Origin: Methanoregulaceae archaeon
GTDB lineage: Archaea; Halobacteriota; Methanomicrobia; Methanomicrobiales; Methanospirillaceae
Length of the DNA stretch: 5,795 nt
NCBI GenBank assembly: GCA_013331215.1
Contig: DUGU01000131.1
Span: forward strand, 1-5,795
Direction: 5' to 3'
The position numbers were made by a program, and so were the translations under genes. The number at the start of each line of letters is the position of its first letter. The first letter of the stretch is position 1. The notes beneath the pieces are model-generated. The model was not told the origin of the DNA. It worked only from the letters and a program-made list of their open reading frames with translations, and made no database searches. Below, piece by piece: positions 1 to 5,726 of this stretch.

Positions 1-855
1 GACCTCGTCCTTCGGCACCCACCCCTCGGCCACGAACGCCTGGTCCGTCACCGCGAAGCGGAGCGGGGCCTCGGCCTGCTCGACGTCGGCCGTCAGGAGC
101 TCGTCGGCCGCGAGCAGGAACGAGGCGTGGATCTCTTTGAGCCCGTGAAGCTGCCGGTCGATCCCCTCGAGTTCCGTCGTAATCGCCGCGCGCTCATCGC
201 GGTACCGCGTGATCGTGTCCACGGCCGTCCCGCTCTCACCCGGGATCGTCACGGACGAATATCCGGCGTCCAAAAGCTGCCGCTCGACCTCCTCGCGGTG
301 CGCGAGCGGCGTGAAGACGGTGATAAAACCGCCCTTCTTGCTGCCTGCGTATTCCTTTTCGTGGGGGGCCGCGATCGCGACATCTGCCGGGATGTGACCG
401 GCAAAGACCGCGAGGCTCTCGTATCCCCTGAAGAGGTCGAGGTCGATCGGGATCGCCGTGAACGGTTCGAGCTCGGCGATGCGGGACTCGAGATCCCGAG
501 ACCGGGTCTCGAGGCGCGTGCGCCGAGCCACGAGCTCGTCGGCCTGGGCGTCGATCTCGGGCAGCTCGGTCTGGAGCTGCCGCCGGAGCTCGGCTCCCGA
601 GAGCCGTCGGGCGGCCGGGACGCCATCGGACTCGACGCCGAACGCGCTGGATGCGGCCCGGATCGTGAGGAGCTCGACCGAGGCCTCGGTCGCGCCGGGA
701 AGCGGCATGCCGAGCCGGAACCCGGCATATTCCTCCTGGCCGACGAAGTCCTCGATGTGAAAGAGATGGCGCCGGTAGAGCTCGGCGATCACGGGGCCCA
801 TCTGCTCCTTCGTGCCCGCGATCAGGAGCCGGCTCATGTGCTCTGGTTCGAGCAT
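1..855 (-). CDS. ahaI: A-type ATP synthase subunit I, N-terminal part (runs off window)
   Basis: This is the cytoplasmic N-terminal half of the membrane stator subunit of the archaeal A-type ATP synthase (NtpI / V-ATPase subunit a family). The subunit connects the peripheral stalks to the membrane sector and forms the ion half-channels. Reading from base 855 gives 285 uninterrupted codons to base 1 with no stop. Family members are usually around 600-700 residues, so the membrane-spanning C-terminal half lies outside the window. The start reads MLEPEHMSRLLIAG, followed by the family-typical LYRRHLFHIEDF at about residues 26-37. Charged heptad-like stretches at about 86-130 and 215-245 fit the known coiled-coil arm. 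A GWVP motif at about 278-281 is typical of this family just before the membrane domain. The gene starts 15 bases after subunit H, with GGAG eight bases before the ATG. A second ATG at residue 7 is an alternative start. No predicted membrane helix is visible in this part, as expected. Confidence 0.95.
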   Translation of the reverse strand, partial: MLEPEHMSRLLIAGTKEQMGPVIAELYRRHLFHIEDFVGQEEYAGFRLGMPLPGATEASVELLTIRAASSAFGVESDGVPAARRLSGAELRRQLQTELPEIDAQADELVARRTRLETRSRDLESRIAELEPFTAIPIDLDLFRGYESLAVFAGHIPADVAIAAPHEKEYAGSKKGGFITVFTPLAHREEVERQLLDAGYSSVTIPGESGTAVDTITRYRDERAAITTELEGIDRQLHGLKEIHASFLLAADELLTADVEQAEAPLRFAVTDQAFVAEGWVPKDEV

Positions 856-870
856 CAGGACCGCTCCGTC

Positions 871-1200
871 TCAGGCACCGGCATCGAGGGCTCCCTTGAG
901 CCGGGTGACAAGGAGGGCGACCGCGCCGTCCAGGTTCCGCCGACCCCGTTCCCGGAGTTCGGACGCCCGGGCCTCGCCGGTCTTGATGATCTCGGCATGG
1001 CGGCGGTCCGCCTCGGCGTGGGCCTCGGCGAGCTTCTGCTTGCGGTACTCTTCGGCGTTCATGGTCGCCTTCGCGATCAGGTTATCGGCCTCGAGCTCGG
1101 CGTTCTGCACGTTCTTTCGCCGCTGGGCTTCGGCCTGGCTGATCGCGGCCTTATACTCGTCCTCCGTCTTCTTGATGCTCTCTAACACCTCTATCTTCAT
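871..1200 (-). CDS. ahaH: A-type ATP synthase subunit H (peripheral stalk)
   Basis: This 109-residue protein is almost entirely charged, Ala-rich helix. It starts MKIEVLESIKKTEDEYKAA and continues with Ala/Glu/Lys/Arg heptads to near the C-terminus, with no Cys, Pro or membrane segment. That is the pattern of archaeal ATP synthase subunit H (V-ATPase G-like), which pairs with subunit E to form the coiled-coil peripheral stalk holding the catalytic head against subunit I. Both the size and its place directly before subunit I match the usual methanogen order H-I-K-E-C-F-A-B-D. The ATG at 1200 is chosen because a strong ribosome-binding site, AAGGAGGG, ends four bases upstream. An in-frame GTG at 1218 would place that site inside the protein. 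The gene is probably the first of the operon, since an AT-rich gap with a TATA-like element precedes it. Confidence 0.93.
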   Translation of the reverse strand: MKIEVLESIKKTEDEYKAAISQAEAQRRKNVQNAELEADNLIAKATMNAEEYRKQKLAEAHAEADRRHAEIIKTGEARASELRERGRRNLDGAVALLVTRLKGALDAGA

Positions 1201-1204
1201 CCAA

Positions 1205-1212
1205 CCCTCCTT
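1205..1212 (-). promoter_or_regulatory. Ribosome-binding site of subunit H
   Basis: On the minus strand this reads AAGGAGGG, a near-complete match to the archaeal Shine-Dalgarno sequence, four bases before the ATG at 1200. It rules out the upstream in-frame GTG at 1218 as the start of subunit H. It is the strongest such site in the window, which fits a highly expressed ATP synthase operon. Confidence 0.8.
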
Positions 1213-1238
1213 ACACACTATAAGTTGGCGAAAAGCGT

Positions 1239-1249
1239 CATATTAAGTG
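1239..1249 (-). promoter_or_regulatory. Candidate TATA box of the ATP synthase operon
   Basis: The minus strand reads CACTTAATATG, preceded by the A-rich ACAAA, which could act as a TFB-recognition element. Transcription about 25 bases downstream of the box would start near 1217-1219. That would leave a leader of about 18 bases that just contains the ribosome-binding site. The 1211-1260 stretch is clearly more AT-rich than the flanking genes. A second TATA-like string, AACTTATAGT at 1217-1226, is too close to the start codon to serve subunit H. The box is an inference from position and composition. Confidence 0.5.
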
Positions 1250-1257
1250 TTTGTATT

Positions 1258-1288
1258 CTGAGTTCGGCCCGAATGAAGGCCCGTTCAG
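1258..1288. other. Imperfect inverted repeat over the end of the unknown gene
   Basis: On the plus strand CTGA(1258-1261) pairs with TCAG(1285-1288), and GGCC(1266-1269) pairs with GGCC(1278-1281), with two wobble pairs and a small internal bulge between them and an eight-base loop. It covers the stop codon of the upstream unknown protein. There is no U-rich tract after it in the direction of transcription, so it is not a convincing terminator. It may still mark the boundary between the two transcription units. Confidence 0.25.
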
Positions 1289-1752
1289 ACCTCGACGGAC
1301 AGGCAGGGCAGGCTCCGGATCGCGAGCCCGGGCGGCCCCCCTTCGATCTCGACACCGCCGTGCACGCCGCGGAGGACCAGCCCCGCGAGCTCGTCGGCAC
1401 CGCAGAGCACGTCCTGCTCGGGGTGAGTGCCGCGCTGGATCCCGCAGGCGATCCGGATCGCAGGCCCTGCCGAGACAACGACCCCGAGCCGGCGCGACCC
1501 CGGGTGCCCCTTCGGTAGCACGACGAGGGGGAACCCGTATCGGCGCACGAGCTCGATCAGCATCAGGGCCGGCGCGAGGGGGCCGCCGTTCGGGGCCGAG
1601 GCCGCGATGAGATCGTCGGGATCCAGGCCCTGCACCACCTCGCCCTCGACAGTCTCGATGCAGAGCGGCTGGCGCCGGAGCGCCCGCGCTACTACGAGAA
1701 ACGAGGAAGAGCCCTCGAACAGGAGGTAGCCGTCGTCGAGGGGGTGGAACAT
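1285..1752 (-). CDS. Conserved-looking protein of unknown function (155 residues)
   Basis: I do not recognise this family. The 155-residue product has no signal peptide and no clear membrane helix. Alternating hydrophobic strands and helices suggest a small soluble alpha/beta protein: LMLIELVRRYGFPLVVLPKG at about 63-82, then RRLGVVVSAGPAIRIACG at about 87-104. Cysteines fall at about 31, 103, 117 and 150. Two of them flank RGTHPEQ (about 107-113), giving a Cys-x6-His-x6-Cys arrangement that could bind metal or be redox-active, though this is only a guess. The ATG at 1752 lies nine bases after the stop of the zinc-ribbon gene and has no good ribosome-binding site, so it is probably translated by coupling to that gene. 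The reading frame is preferred over the overlapping Arg/Pro-rich frames because only this one gives a normal protein composition. Confidence 0.75.
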   Translation of the reverse strand: MFHPLDDGYLLFEGSSSFLVVARALRRQPLCIETVEGEVVQGLDPDDLIAASAPNGGPLAPALMLIELVRRYGFPLVVLPKGHPGSRRLGVVVSAGPAIRIACGIQRGTHPEQDVLCGADELAGLVLRGVHGGVEIEGGPPGLAIRSLPCLSVEV

Positions 1753-1761
1753 CGGGTGGGG

Positions 1762-1914
1762 TCAGACCGCGTCGACCGCGTCCGACTGGCACGACGGGCA
1801 GACCGGGTGCTTGCCCACCCCTTCGAAGGATTCGCCGCAGTCACGGCAACGGAACCGCTTGCCCTTCACACGCTCATCGTACTCGACATCCATGGGTCCG
1901 CCAACACTGCACAT
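1762..1914 (-). CDS. Small zinc-ribbon protein (50 residues)
   Basis: This short protein has two CxxC knuckles, CRDC at about residues 23-26 and CPSC at about 39-42, separated by twelve residues with His at 36. That is the layout of a zinc ribbon or rubredoxin-like zinc-binding domain. Such small ribbons in archaea can bind nucleic acid or protein partners; the role here is unknown. The N-terminal part carries the basic stretch ERVKGKRFR. The ATG at 1914 is chosen because GGTGATC, an exact piece of the archaeal Shine-Dalgarno sequence, lies six bases upstream. An internal ATG at 1893 (MDVEYDERV) would give 43 residues with a weaker site and remains possible. The C-terminus ends DAVDAV, encoded by a nine-base tandem repeat. 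The gene follows the secretion pair after a gap and is spaced nine bases from the unknown 155-residue gene, so those two are likely cotranscribed. Confidence 0.8.
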   Translation of the reverse strand: MCSVGGPMDVEYDERVKGKRFRCRDCGESFEGVGKHPVCPSCQSDAVDAV

Positions 1915-1920
1915 GTACTC

Positions 1921-1927
1921 GATCACC
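1921..1927 (-). promoter_or_regulatory. Ribosome-binding site of the zinc-ribbon gene
   Basis: The minus strand reads GGTGATC, complementary to the 3' end of archaeal 16S rRNA, six bases before the ATG at 1914. It decides in favour of the longer 50-residue product over the internal start at 1893. Confidence 0.6.
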
Positions 1928-1943
1928 GTGCCAGAGTCGGCAC
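1928..1943. repeat. Perfect inverted repeat next to the zinc-ribbon gene's ribosome-binding site
   Basis: GTGCC(1928-1932) and GGCAC(1939-1943) form a perfect five-base inverted repeat around a six-base centre, directly abutting the ribosome-binding site. It also falls where transcription would begin if the upstream TATA-like element is used. It could be an operator or a short RNA hairpin affecting translation, but a repeat this short can occur by chance. Confidence 0.3.
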
Positions 1944-1952
1944 TCCACCGGG

Positions 1953-1963
1953 ATAAGGATATC
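1953..1963 (-). promoter_or_regulatory. Weak TATA-like element before the zinc-ribbon gene
   Basis: On the minus strand this area reads GATATCCTTATCC, the only AT-rich patch in the gap between the secretion genes and the zinc-ribbon gene. A start about 25 bases downstream would fall near 1930-1935 and leave a leader of roughly 18 bases containing the ribosome-binding site, the same geometry as for subunit H. The match to a TATA box is poor, and read-through from the secretion genes is equally possible. Confidence 0.25.
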
Positions 1964-2015
1964 GGGGGCGGTCCGCGCGGTCGCCGCTGTTCCGTGGGTG
2001 GTGGGCGCTTCCCGC

Positions 2016-3959
2016 TCAGAGCGGCGGCGACGCGACCGTGTTGAACGCGATGAGGCCGACGAGCAGCATGATGCACGCGTGCTTGATTCCCGATTTGATG
2101 GACGACTCGCCCATCTGCCCTGCAATCAGGCCCGAGAAGAAGCCCATGATCAGGACGGCATGGTAGAGCATGACCTGGAGCAGGCCGAGCGGCATGGAGC
2201 CGAGGCCGGAGAAGGCCCCCCCGGCCTGCGCAGCCCCGGCCGTGTCGATCTTGGCGAGCTCGCTCAGGAACTGTGCATTCAGGGTCGCGATCACGAAGAT
2301 GAAGACCAGAAACGAGAGGTAAATGATCGCGACGTAGATGAACATCTCCCCGAGCCGCTCCTTCTTGAGGACCTCCGACATCCGTGTGTCCGAGGAGGCG
2401 ATGTTCAGAACCCGGTTGATCTGGCCCGACATCTCCGAGGCCTTCGTGATCAGGGTGACCATCCGTGCGATGATCGGGGTCCTGATCCGATCGCCGAAGT
2501 GGAGCAGCGCCTCGGAGAAGTTCGAGCCCCAGTCCATATCCCGGTTGATCCGTTTGATCTCGTACGAGAGCACGCCGAGATTCGCGCTCTGCATGATCCC
2601 CAGCGCCTGTCCGACGGTCAGGCCGACCTGGTTGATCCCGGCCATCCTGTCGAGGAACTCGGGGATCGCCGCCTCGATCCCGGAGAGCCGCCGTCGCCAG
2701 ACCTCGTAGAAGATCGCGTACGGCACGAGTACGATCAACAGGCCGATCACGATGTGGTCGTCGATCGCGCCGATGTAGGCTTCGAGGTTGCCGATCCACC
2801 GGATCTGCGAGATCATGAAGCCCATGTAGCCGATACCGATCGGGATCGTCAGGAAGAGGATCCGGATCGGTTTGGCCGTGAACGCCTTGAGCGGGTCCCG
2901 GAGGAATCGACGGACGCCCGCCGACTGGTCGTACTTGACCAGCCGGGCAAAGAGTCCCTCTTCGCCGCCGACCGCGTCGACCGTGACGTCCGAGAACTCC
3001 TGCCAGGCCTCCTTCCCCTTCGCTCTGTTGACCTGCTCCGTCTTGATCGAGACCAGGTCGATCATCACCATGAAGATCGTGGTCCCGATCGGGAGCATGA
3101 GGTAGATCACGGCCACGAGCTGGGTGATGGCCGCGCCGCCCATCATCCCCATCACGACCATGATGATGATCAGAAAGAGCGGGCCCGCGACGAAGAGAGT
3201 GACGTACGACTCGGAGACCATCGCGAGGAACCCGAGGAAGTTCTTCTGCTCGTACCGGGCGTCTTCCTGGAAGAGGTGGACCCTCCCTTCGAGGAAGTCG
3301 GACATGTCGCCGCCGGACTCGATCACCGAGAGGAGATCCTGGAGGAAGTCCTTGAGTTTGTTCGACGGCGTGGTCATGTGGAGCTGCCGGATGGCCGAGA
3401 CCACGTCCAGTCCGAAGAAGTCGGCGTCGCGGACGATCTGGCGGAACTCGAGCGCGACCTCGCCGTAGATATTCGCGTTCTCCGAGAGCGACCGGAAGAT
3501 GGTCAGAAGCTCGGCACCCCCCATGCGCATCGCGTACATGTACGCGACCGCGTTGTGGAGGGTCATATTGATCTTGGAGGCGCGCATCCCCTTGGTGATC
3601 GCCGGCCACTGGAGCGCGATCATGTAGGTGATCGCGGCAGCGATGAGCGCGCCGATCCCGGCCCCGACCACCTGGGTGATCAGGGACATCGGGATCGGGC
3701 CGACCATGTAGGGCAGGTGGACCGGGGTCGGGTTCGTGAACGACGTGCCCTTCGCCTCTGTGAAGGCGATGACGAGGCCCGTCACGATATACCCGACCAC
3801 GAGGAAGACGAGCGCAACCACGCCCGACACCAGGATGGCATTCGAGAGGTAGCGCTCGACCGTGACCCCCGAACGGGTCGAGATCAGGTCCGCGTTCAGG
3901 CGCTGGAACCGCGTCGGATCCTTCGCCACCCAGGCCTGTACCTGCCGGCCGAGGATCAC
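2016..3959 (-). CDS. Archaeal type II secretion / type IV pilus platform protein (GspF/TadC/FlaJ family, two F domains)
   Basis: This 647-residue inner-membrane protein should anchor the filament-assembly machinery and couple it to the ATPase encoded just before it. Hydrophobic segments are visible at about 41-66, 92-116, 251-275, 278-302, 367-384, 402-419, 539-560, 590-614 and 626-643. Two cytoplasmic T2SSF-type helical domains can be seen. The first, at about 133-250, contains NAVAYMYAMRMGGAELLTIF and later IESGGDMSDFL. The second, at about 428-540, contains IPEFLDRMAGINQVGLTVGQ and later ITKASEMSGQINRVL. Bacterial TadC has a single domain of about 300 residues, whereas large double-domain forms are common in archaea. 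The GTG start at 3959 overlaps the ATPase stop as GTGA, and AGGTG lies a few bases upstream, so the two are translationally coupled. It is not assigned to the archaellum because no archaellin or other archaellum gene is present nearby. Confidence 0.9.
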   Translation of the reverse strand: MILGRQVQAWVAKDPTRFQRLNADLISTRSGVTVERYLSNAILVSGVVALVFLVVGYIVTGLVIAFTEAKGTSFTNPTPVHLPYMVGPIPMSLITQVVGAGIGALIAAAITYMIALQWPAITKGMRASKINMTLHNAVAYMYAMRMGGAELLTIFRSLSENANIYGEVALEFRQIVRDADFFGLDVVSAIRQLHMTTPSNKLKDFLQDLLSVIESGGDMSDFLEGRVHLFQEDARYEQKNFLGFLAMVSESYVTLFVAGPLFLIIIMVVMGMMGGAAITQLVAVIYLMLPIGTTIFMVMIDLVSIKTEQVNRAKGKEAWQEFSDVTVDAVGGEEGLFARLVKYDQSAGVRRFLRDPLKAFTAKPIRILFLTIPIGIGYMGFMISQIRWIGNLEAYIGAIDDHIVIGLLIVLVPYAIFYEVWRRRLSGIEAAIPEFLDRMAGINQVGLTVGQALGIMQSANLGVLSYEIKRINRDMDWGSNFSEALLHFGDRIRTPIIARMVTLITKASEMSGQINRVLNIASSDTRMSEVLKKERLGEMFIYVAIIYLSFLVFIFVIATLNAQFLSELAKIDTAGAAQAGGAFSGLGSMPLGLLQVMLYHAVLIMGFFSGLIAGQMGESSIKSGIKHACIMLLVGLIAFNTVASPPL

Positions 3960-5617
3960 ACGAGCACCTGCCTGAGGTCGTGGAGGTAGTCCATCACGCT
4001 CGCGGCGTCGATGTAGTAGCTCTGGAAGATCCGGGACACCGACTTGTAATCGCGGATCCGCTGCTCGTGCATCGCGATCAGGAGGCGCTTTCTCACCTCG
4101 ATCTCGGCGTCGAGCTGGTCGCGGGTCCAGCCACGCTTGTCGGTGATCGAGGCGTAGACCTGGGAGCGGCCCGTATAGTTGAGCAGGTCGCGGACCGGGT
4201 CGTAGGTGAAGACGTTGTTGACCCGGAGGTTGCCGGTAGACGGGTCGATCCCGATCACCTCCACGATCTCCTGGCAGCGGCGGACGCGGGCCGTCCCCTG
4301 GTAGATCAGGGCCTGGATCGAGATGATGTTCAGGGCCTGCAGCATGTTGCGCGGCACGTTGAGCGGCTCGGACTCGAGCCGGTGGATGGCGGCGTCGACC
4401 GAGCCCGCGTGCATGGTCGAGAAGGTCGTGTGGCCCGTGTTCATCGCCTGGAAGAGCGTCTGCGCCTCGTGGCCACGGACCTCGCCGACCAGGATGTACT
4501 CTGGCCGCTGCCGCATGGCTGACTTGAGCAGGGCGAACATGTCGATGGTCGAGCCGGCTTCGGCCACGGACTCGCGCGTCACCGATGCGATCCAGTTATC
4601 GTGGTAGAGCGTGACCTCGCGCGTGTCCTCGATCGAGATGACCTTCGCGAGCGGCGTGATGAAGAGCGAAACCGCGTTGAGGGAGGTCGTCTTGCCCGAG
4701 GCCGTGCCGCCGATGAAGAGCAGCGATTTGTTGTTCTCGATCGCGAACCAGAAGTAGACGAGTGCATCGGGACTGAAGGTGTGGTACTCCATCAGCTCGA
4801 TCGGGGTGAACGGCTCCTCGCGGAACTTGCGGATCGTGAACGAGGTGCCGCGGGTCGTCACCTCCTTGCCGAGGGTCAACTGCAGGCGCGAGCCGTCGGG
4901 AAGGGTCGCGTCGATCATGGGGTTGCCGATCGAGACGTGCTTGCCGGACCGCTGCGCGAGCTTGATCGCGAGCGAGATGAGGGCCTCCTCGTCGAAACGG
5001 ATGTTCGTCCGGATGTTGCGGTATTTCCGGTGGTACAGGAAGATCGGGATCTCGTTGCCATCGCAGGAGATGTCCTCGATATTCGGGTCCTTCATCAGCG
5101 GTTCGACGCGGGACCAGCCGATGAAGTTGCGGAGCAGGAAGTAACGGAGCTTGAAGAGCGGGATCTGCTCGAGCCGGATCCCGTACTCCTCGAAGAGCCC
5201 CTCCATCTTCCGGAAGAGCAGGATTCGCTTGTCCTCGTCGACCTCGGCGTCGGTCAGGATCAGGACATCGCGGAGATCCTCGAAGACGCGCTCGATCAGT
5301 TCGTACTCGAAGGGCGTTAGCGTCGGCTCGTACAGGATGTACTCCTCCTGCCTGGTCCGGCGGTTGAAGACGATGTTCACCTGGGAGCAGCCTTCGTCGA
5401 CCCAGTACTGCTCGATCAGGTCGTACTCCTCGGGGAGCTCGCGGTCGACGAGCGACCCGTGGATCCCCGGGTCGTACTCGACGATCGGTGCCTCTGGCTT
5501 CGTCCGGGCGAGCAGCCGGCCCCGCTCCTTCGGGGCGGCCATGGGCCGTGCATCTGGCGGCGGCGCGAGAATCCGCGGTTCTTCCTGCTTCTTTCTCCTC
5601 AGACGCGGCAACTCCAC
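3956..5617 (-). CDS. Archaeal type II/IV secretion system ATPase (GspE/TadA/FlaI family)
   Basis: This cytoplasmic hexameric ATPase should drive assembly of a type IV-pilus-like structure together with the following membrane protein. Numbered from the GTG at 5617 (553 residues), the signature elements are intact. The Walker A motif GGTASGKTT is at about 303-311. The Asp box ISIEDTRE is at 327-334. The Walker B motif ILVGEVRG is at 375-382. The His box NTGHTTFSTMHA is at 393-404. Before these lies the N-terminal domain (about 50-270) with IEDISCDG and PDGSRLQLTL, as in FlaI and archaeal GspE. The tetracysteine zinc motif of bacterial GspE is absent. The first 45 or so residues are Pro/Arg/Lys-rich and probably disordered. 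The GTG start is preferred because GAGGT lies nine bases upstream and a TATA-like element sits correctly before it. An in-frame TTG at 5671 would add 18 residues but lacks a well-placed ribosome-binding site. Confidence 0.9.
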   Translation of the reverse strand: MELPRLRRKKQEEPRILAPPPDARPMAAPKERGRLLARTKPEAPIVEYDPGIHGSLVDRELPEEYDLIEQYWVDEGCSQVNIVFNRRTRQEEYILYEPTLTPFEYELIERVFEDLRDVLILTDAEVDEDKRILLFRKMEGLFEEYGIRLEQIPLFKLRYFLLRNFIGWSRVEPLMKDPNIEDISCDGNEIPIFLYHRKYRNIRTNIRFDEEALISLAIKLAQRSGKHVSIGNPMIDATLPDGSRLQLTLGKEVTTRGTSFTIRKFREEPFTPIELMEYHTFSPDALVYFWFAIENNKSLLFIGGTASGKTTSLNAVSLFITPLAKVISIEDTREVTLYHDNWIASVTRESVAEAGSTIDMFALLKSAMRQRPEYILVGEVRGHEAQTLFQAMNTGHTTFSTMHAGSVDAAIHRLESEPLNVPRNMLQALNIISIQALIYQGTARVRRCQEIVEVIGIDPSTGNLRVNNVFTYDPVRDLLNYTGRSQVYASITDKRGWTRDQLDAEIEVRKRLLIAMHEQRIRDYKSVSRIFQSYYIDAASVMDYLHDLRQVLV

Positions 5618-5626
5618 CGGAAACCG

Positions 5627-5631
5627 ACCTC
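5627..5631 (-). promoter_or_regulatory. Ribosome-binding site supporting the GTG start of the secretion ATPase
   Basis: The minus strand reads GAGGT nine bases before the GTG at 5617. For the alternative TTG at 5671 the nearest purine-rich site, GAAGGA, is about twelve bases away, which is too far. This favours the 553-residue form over the 571-residue form. Confidence 0.4.
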
Positions 5632-5675
5632 GTGCCGCCGGGTGCGATCCACCGGGCGGCGGTTGTGTCAAGGGC

Positions 5676-5691
5676 GAAATATGTCCTTCGT
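5676..5691 (-). promoter_or_regulatory. Candidate promoter of the secretion ATPase/platform operon
   Basis: The minus strand reads CGAAGGACATATTTCG. The purine-rich CGAAGG resembles a TFB-recognition element and ACATATTT a TATA box. Transcription about 25 bases downstream would start near 5653-5656, upstream of the GTG at 5617 but inside the longer TTG reading frame. It therefore also supports the shorter protein. A second AT-rich string, GGTTAATGTAG, lies just upstream at about 5693-5703 and is an alternative. Confidence 0.4.
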
Positions 5692-5726
5692 GCTACATTA
5701 ACCATCCGATAGGAAGCTGTCGATAG

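Noticed and set aside
127..1185. A 352-codon open frame on the plus strand opposite the ATP synthase genes
   Set aside because: It is rich in Arg, Asp, Glu and Leu with no family features. The minus strand gives clear subunits I and H over the same bases. Such antisense frames are expected in GC-rich DNA.
1257..1289. Intrinsic terminator
   Set aside because: The stem is imperfect and no U-rich run follows in the direction of transcription.
1915..3609. Upstream part of the long minus-strand frame that ends with the zinc-ribbon protein
   Set aside because: It overlaps the platform gene out of frame and gives Arg/Gly/His/Pro-rich sequence. Only the last 50 codons form a believable protein.
1998..3989. 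A 663-codon open frame on the plus strand opposite the platform protein gene
   Set aside because: The product is a low-complexity Asp/Arg/His-rich chain, the typical shadow of a GC-rich gene on the other strand, which has recognisable F domains and membrane segments.
2016..5617. Archaellum motor (FlaI/FlaJ)
   Set aside because: The families are related, but no archaellin or other archaellum gene is nearby, and the double-domain platform protein fits general archaeal pilus or secretion systems equally well or better.
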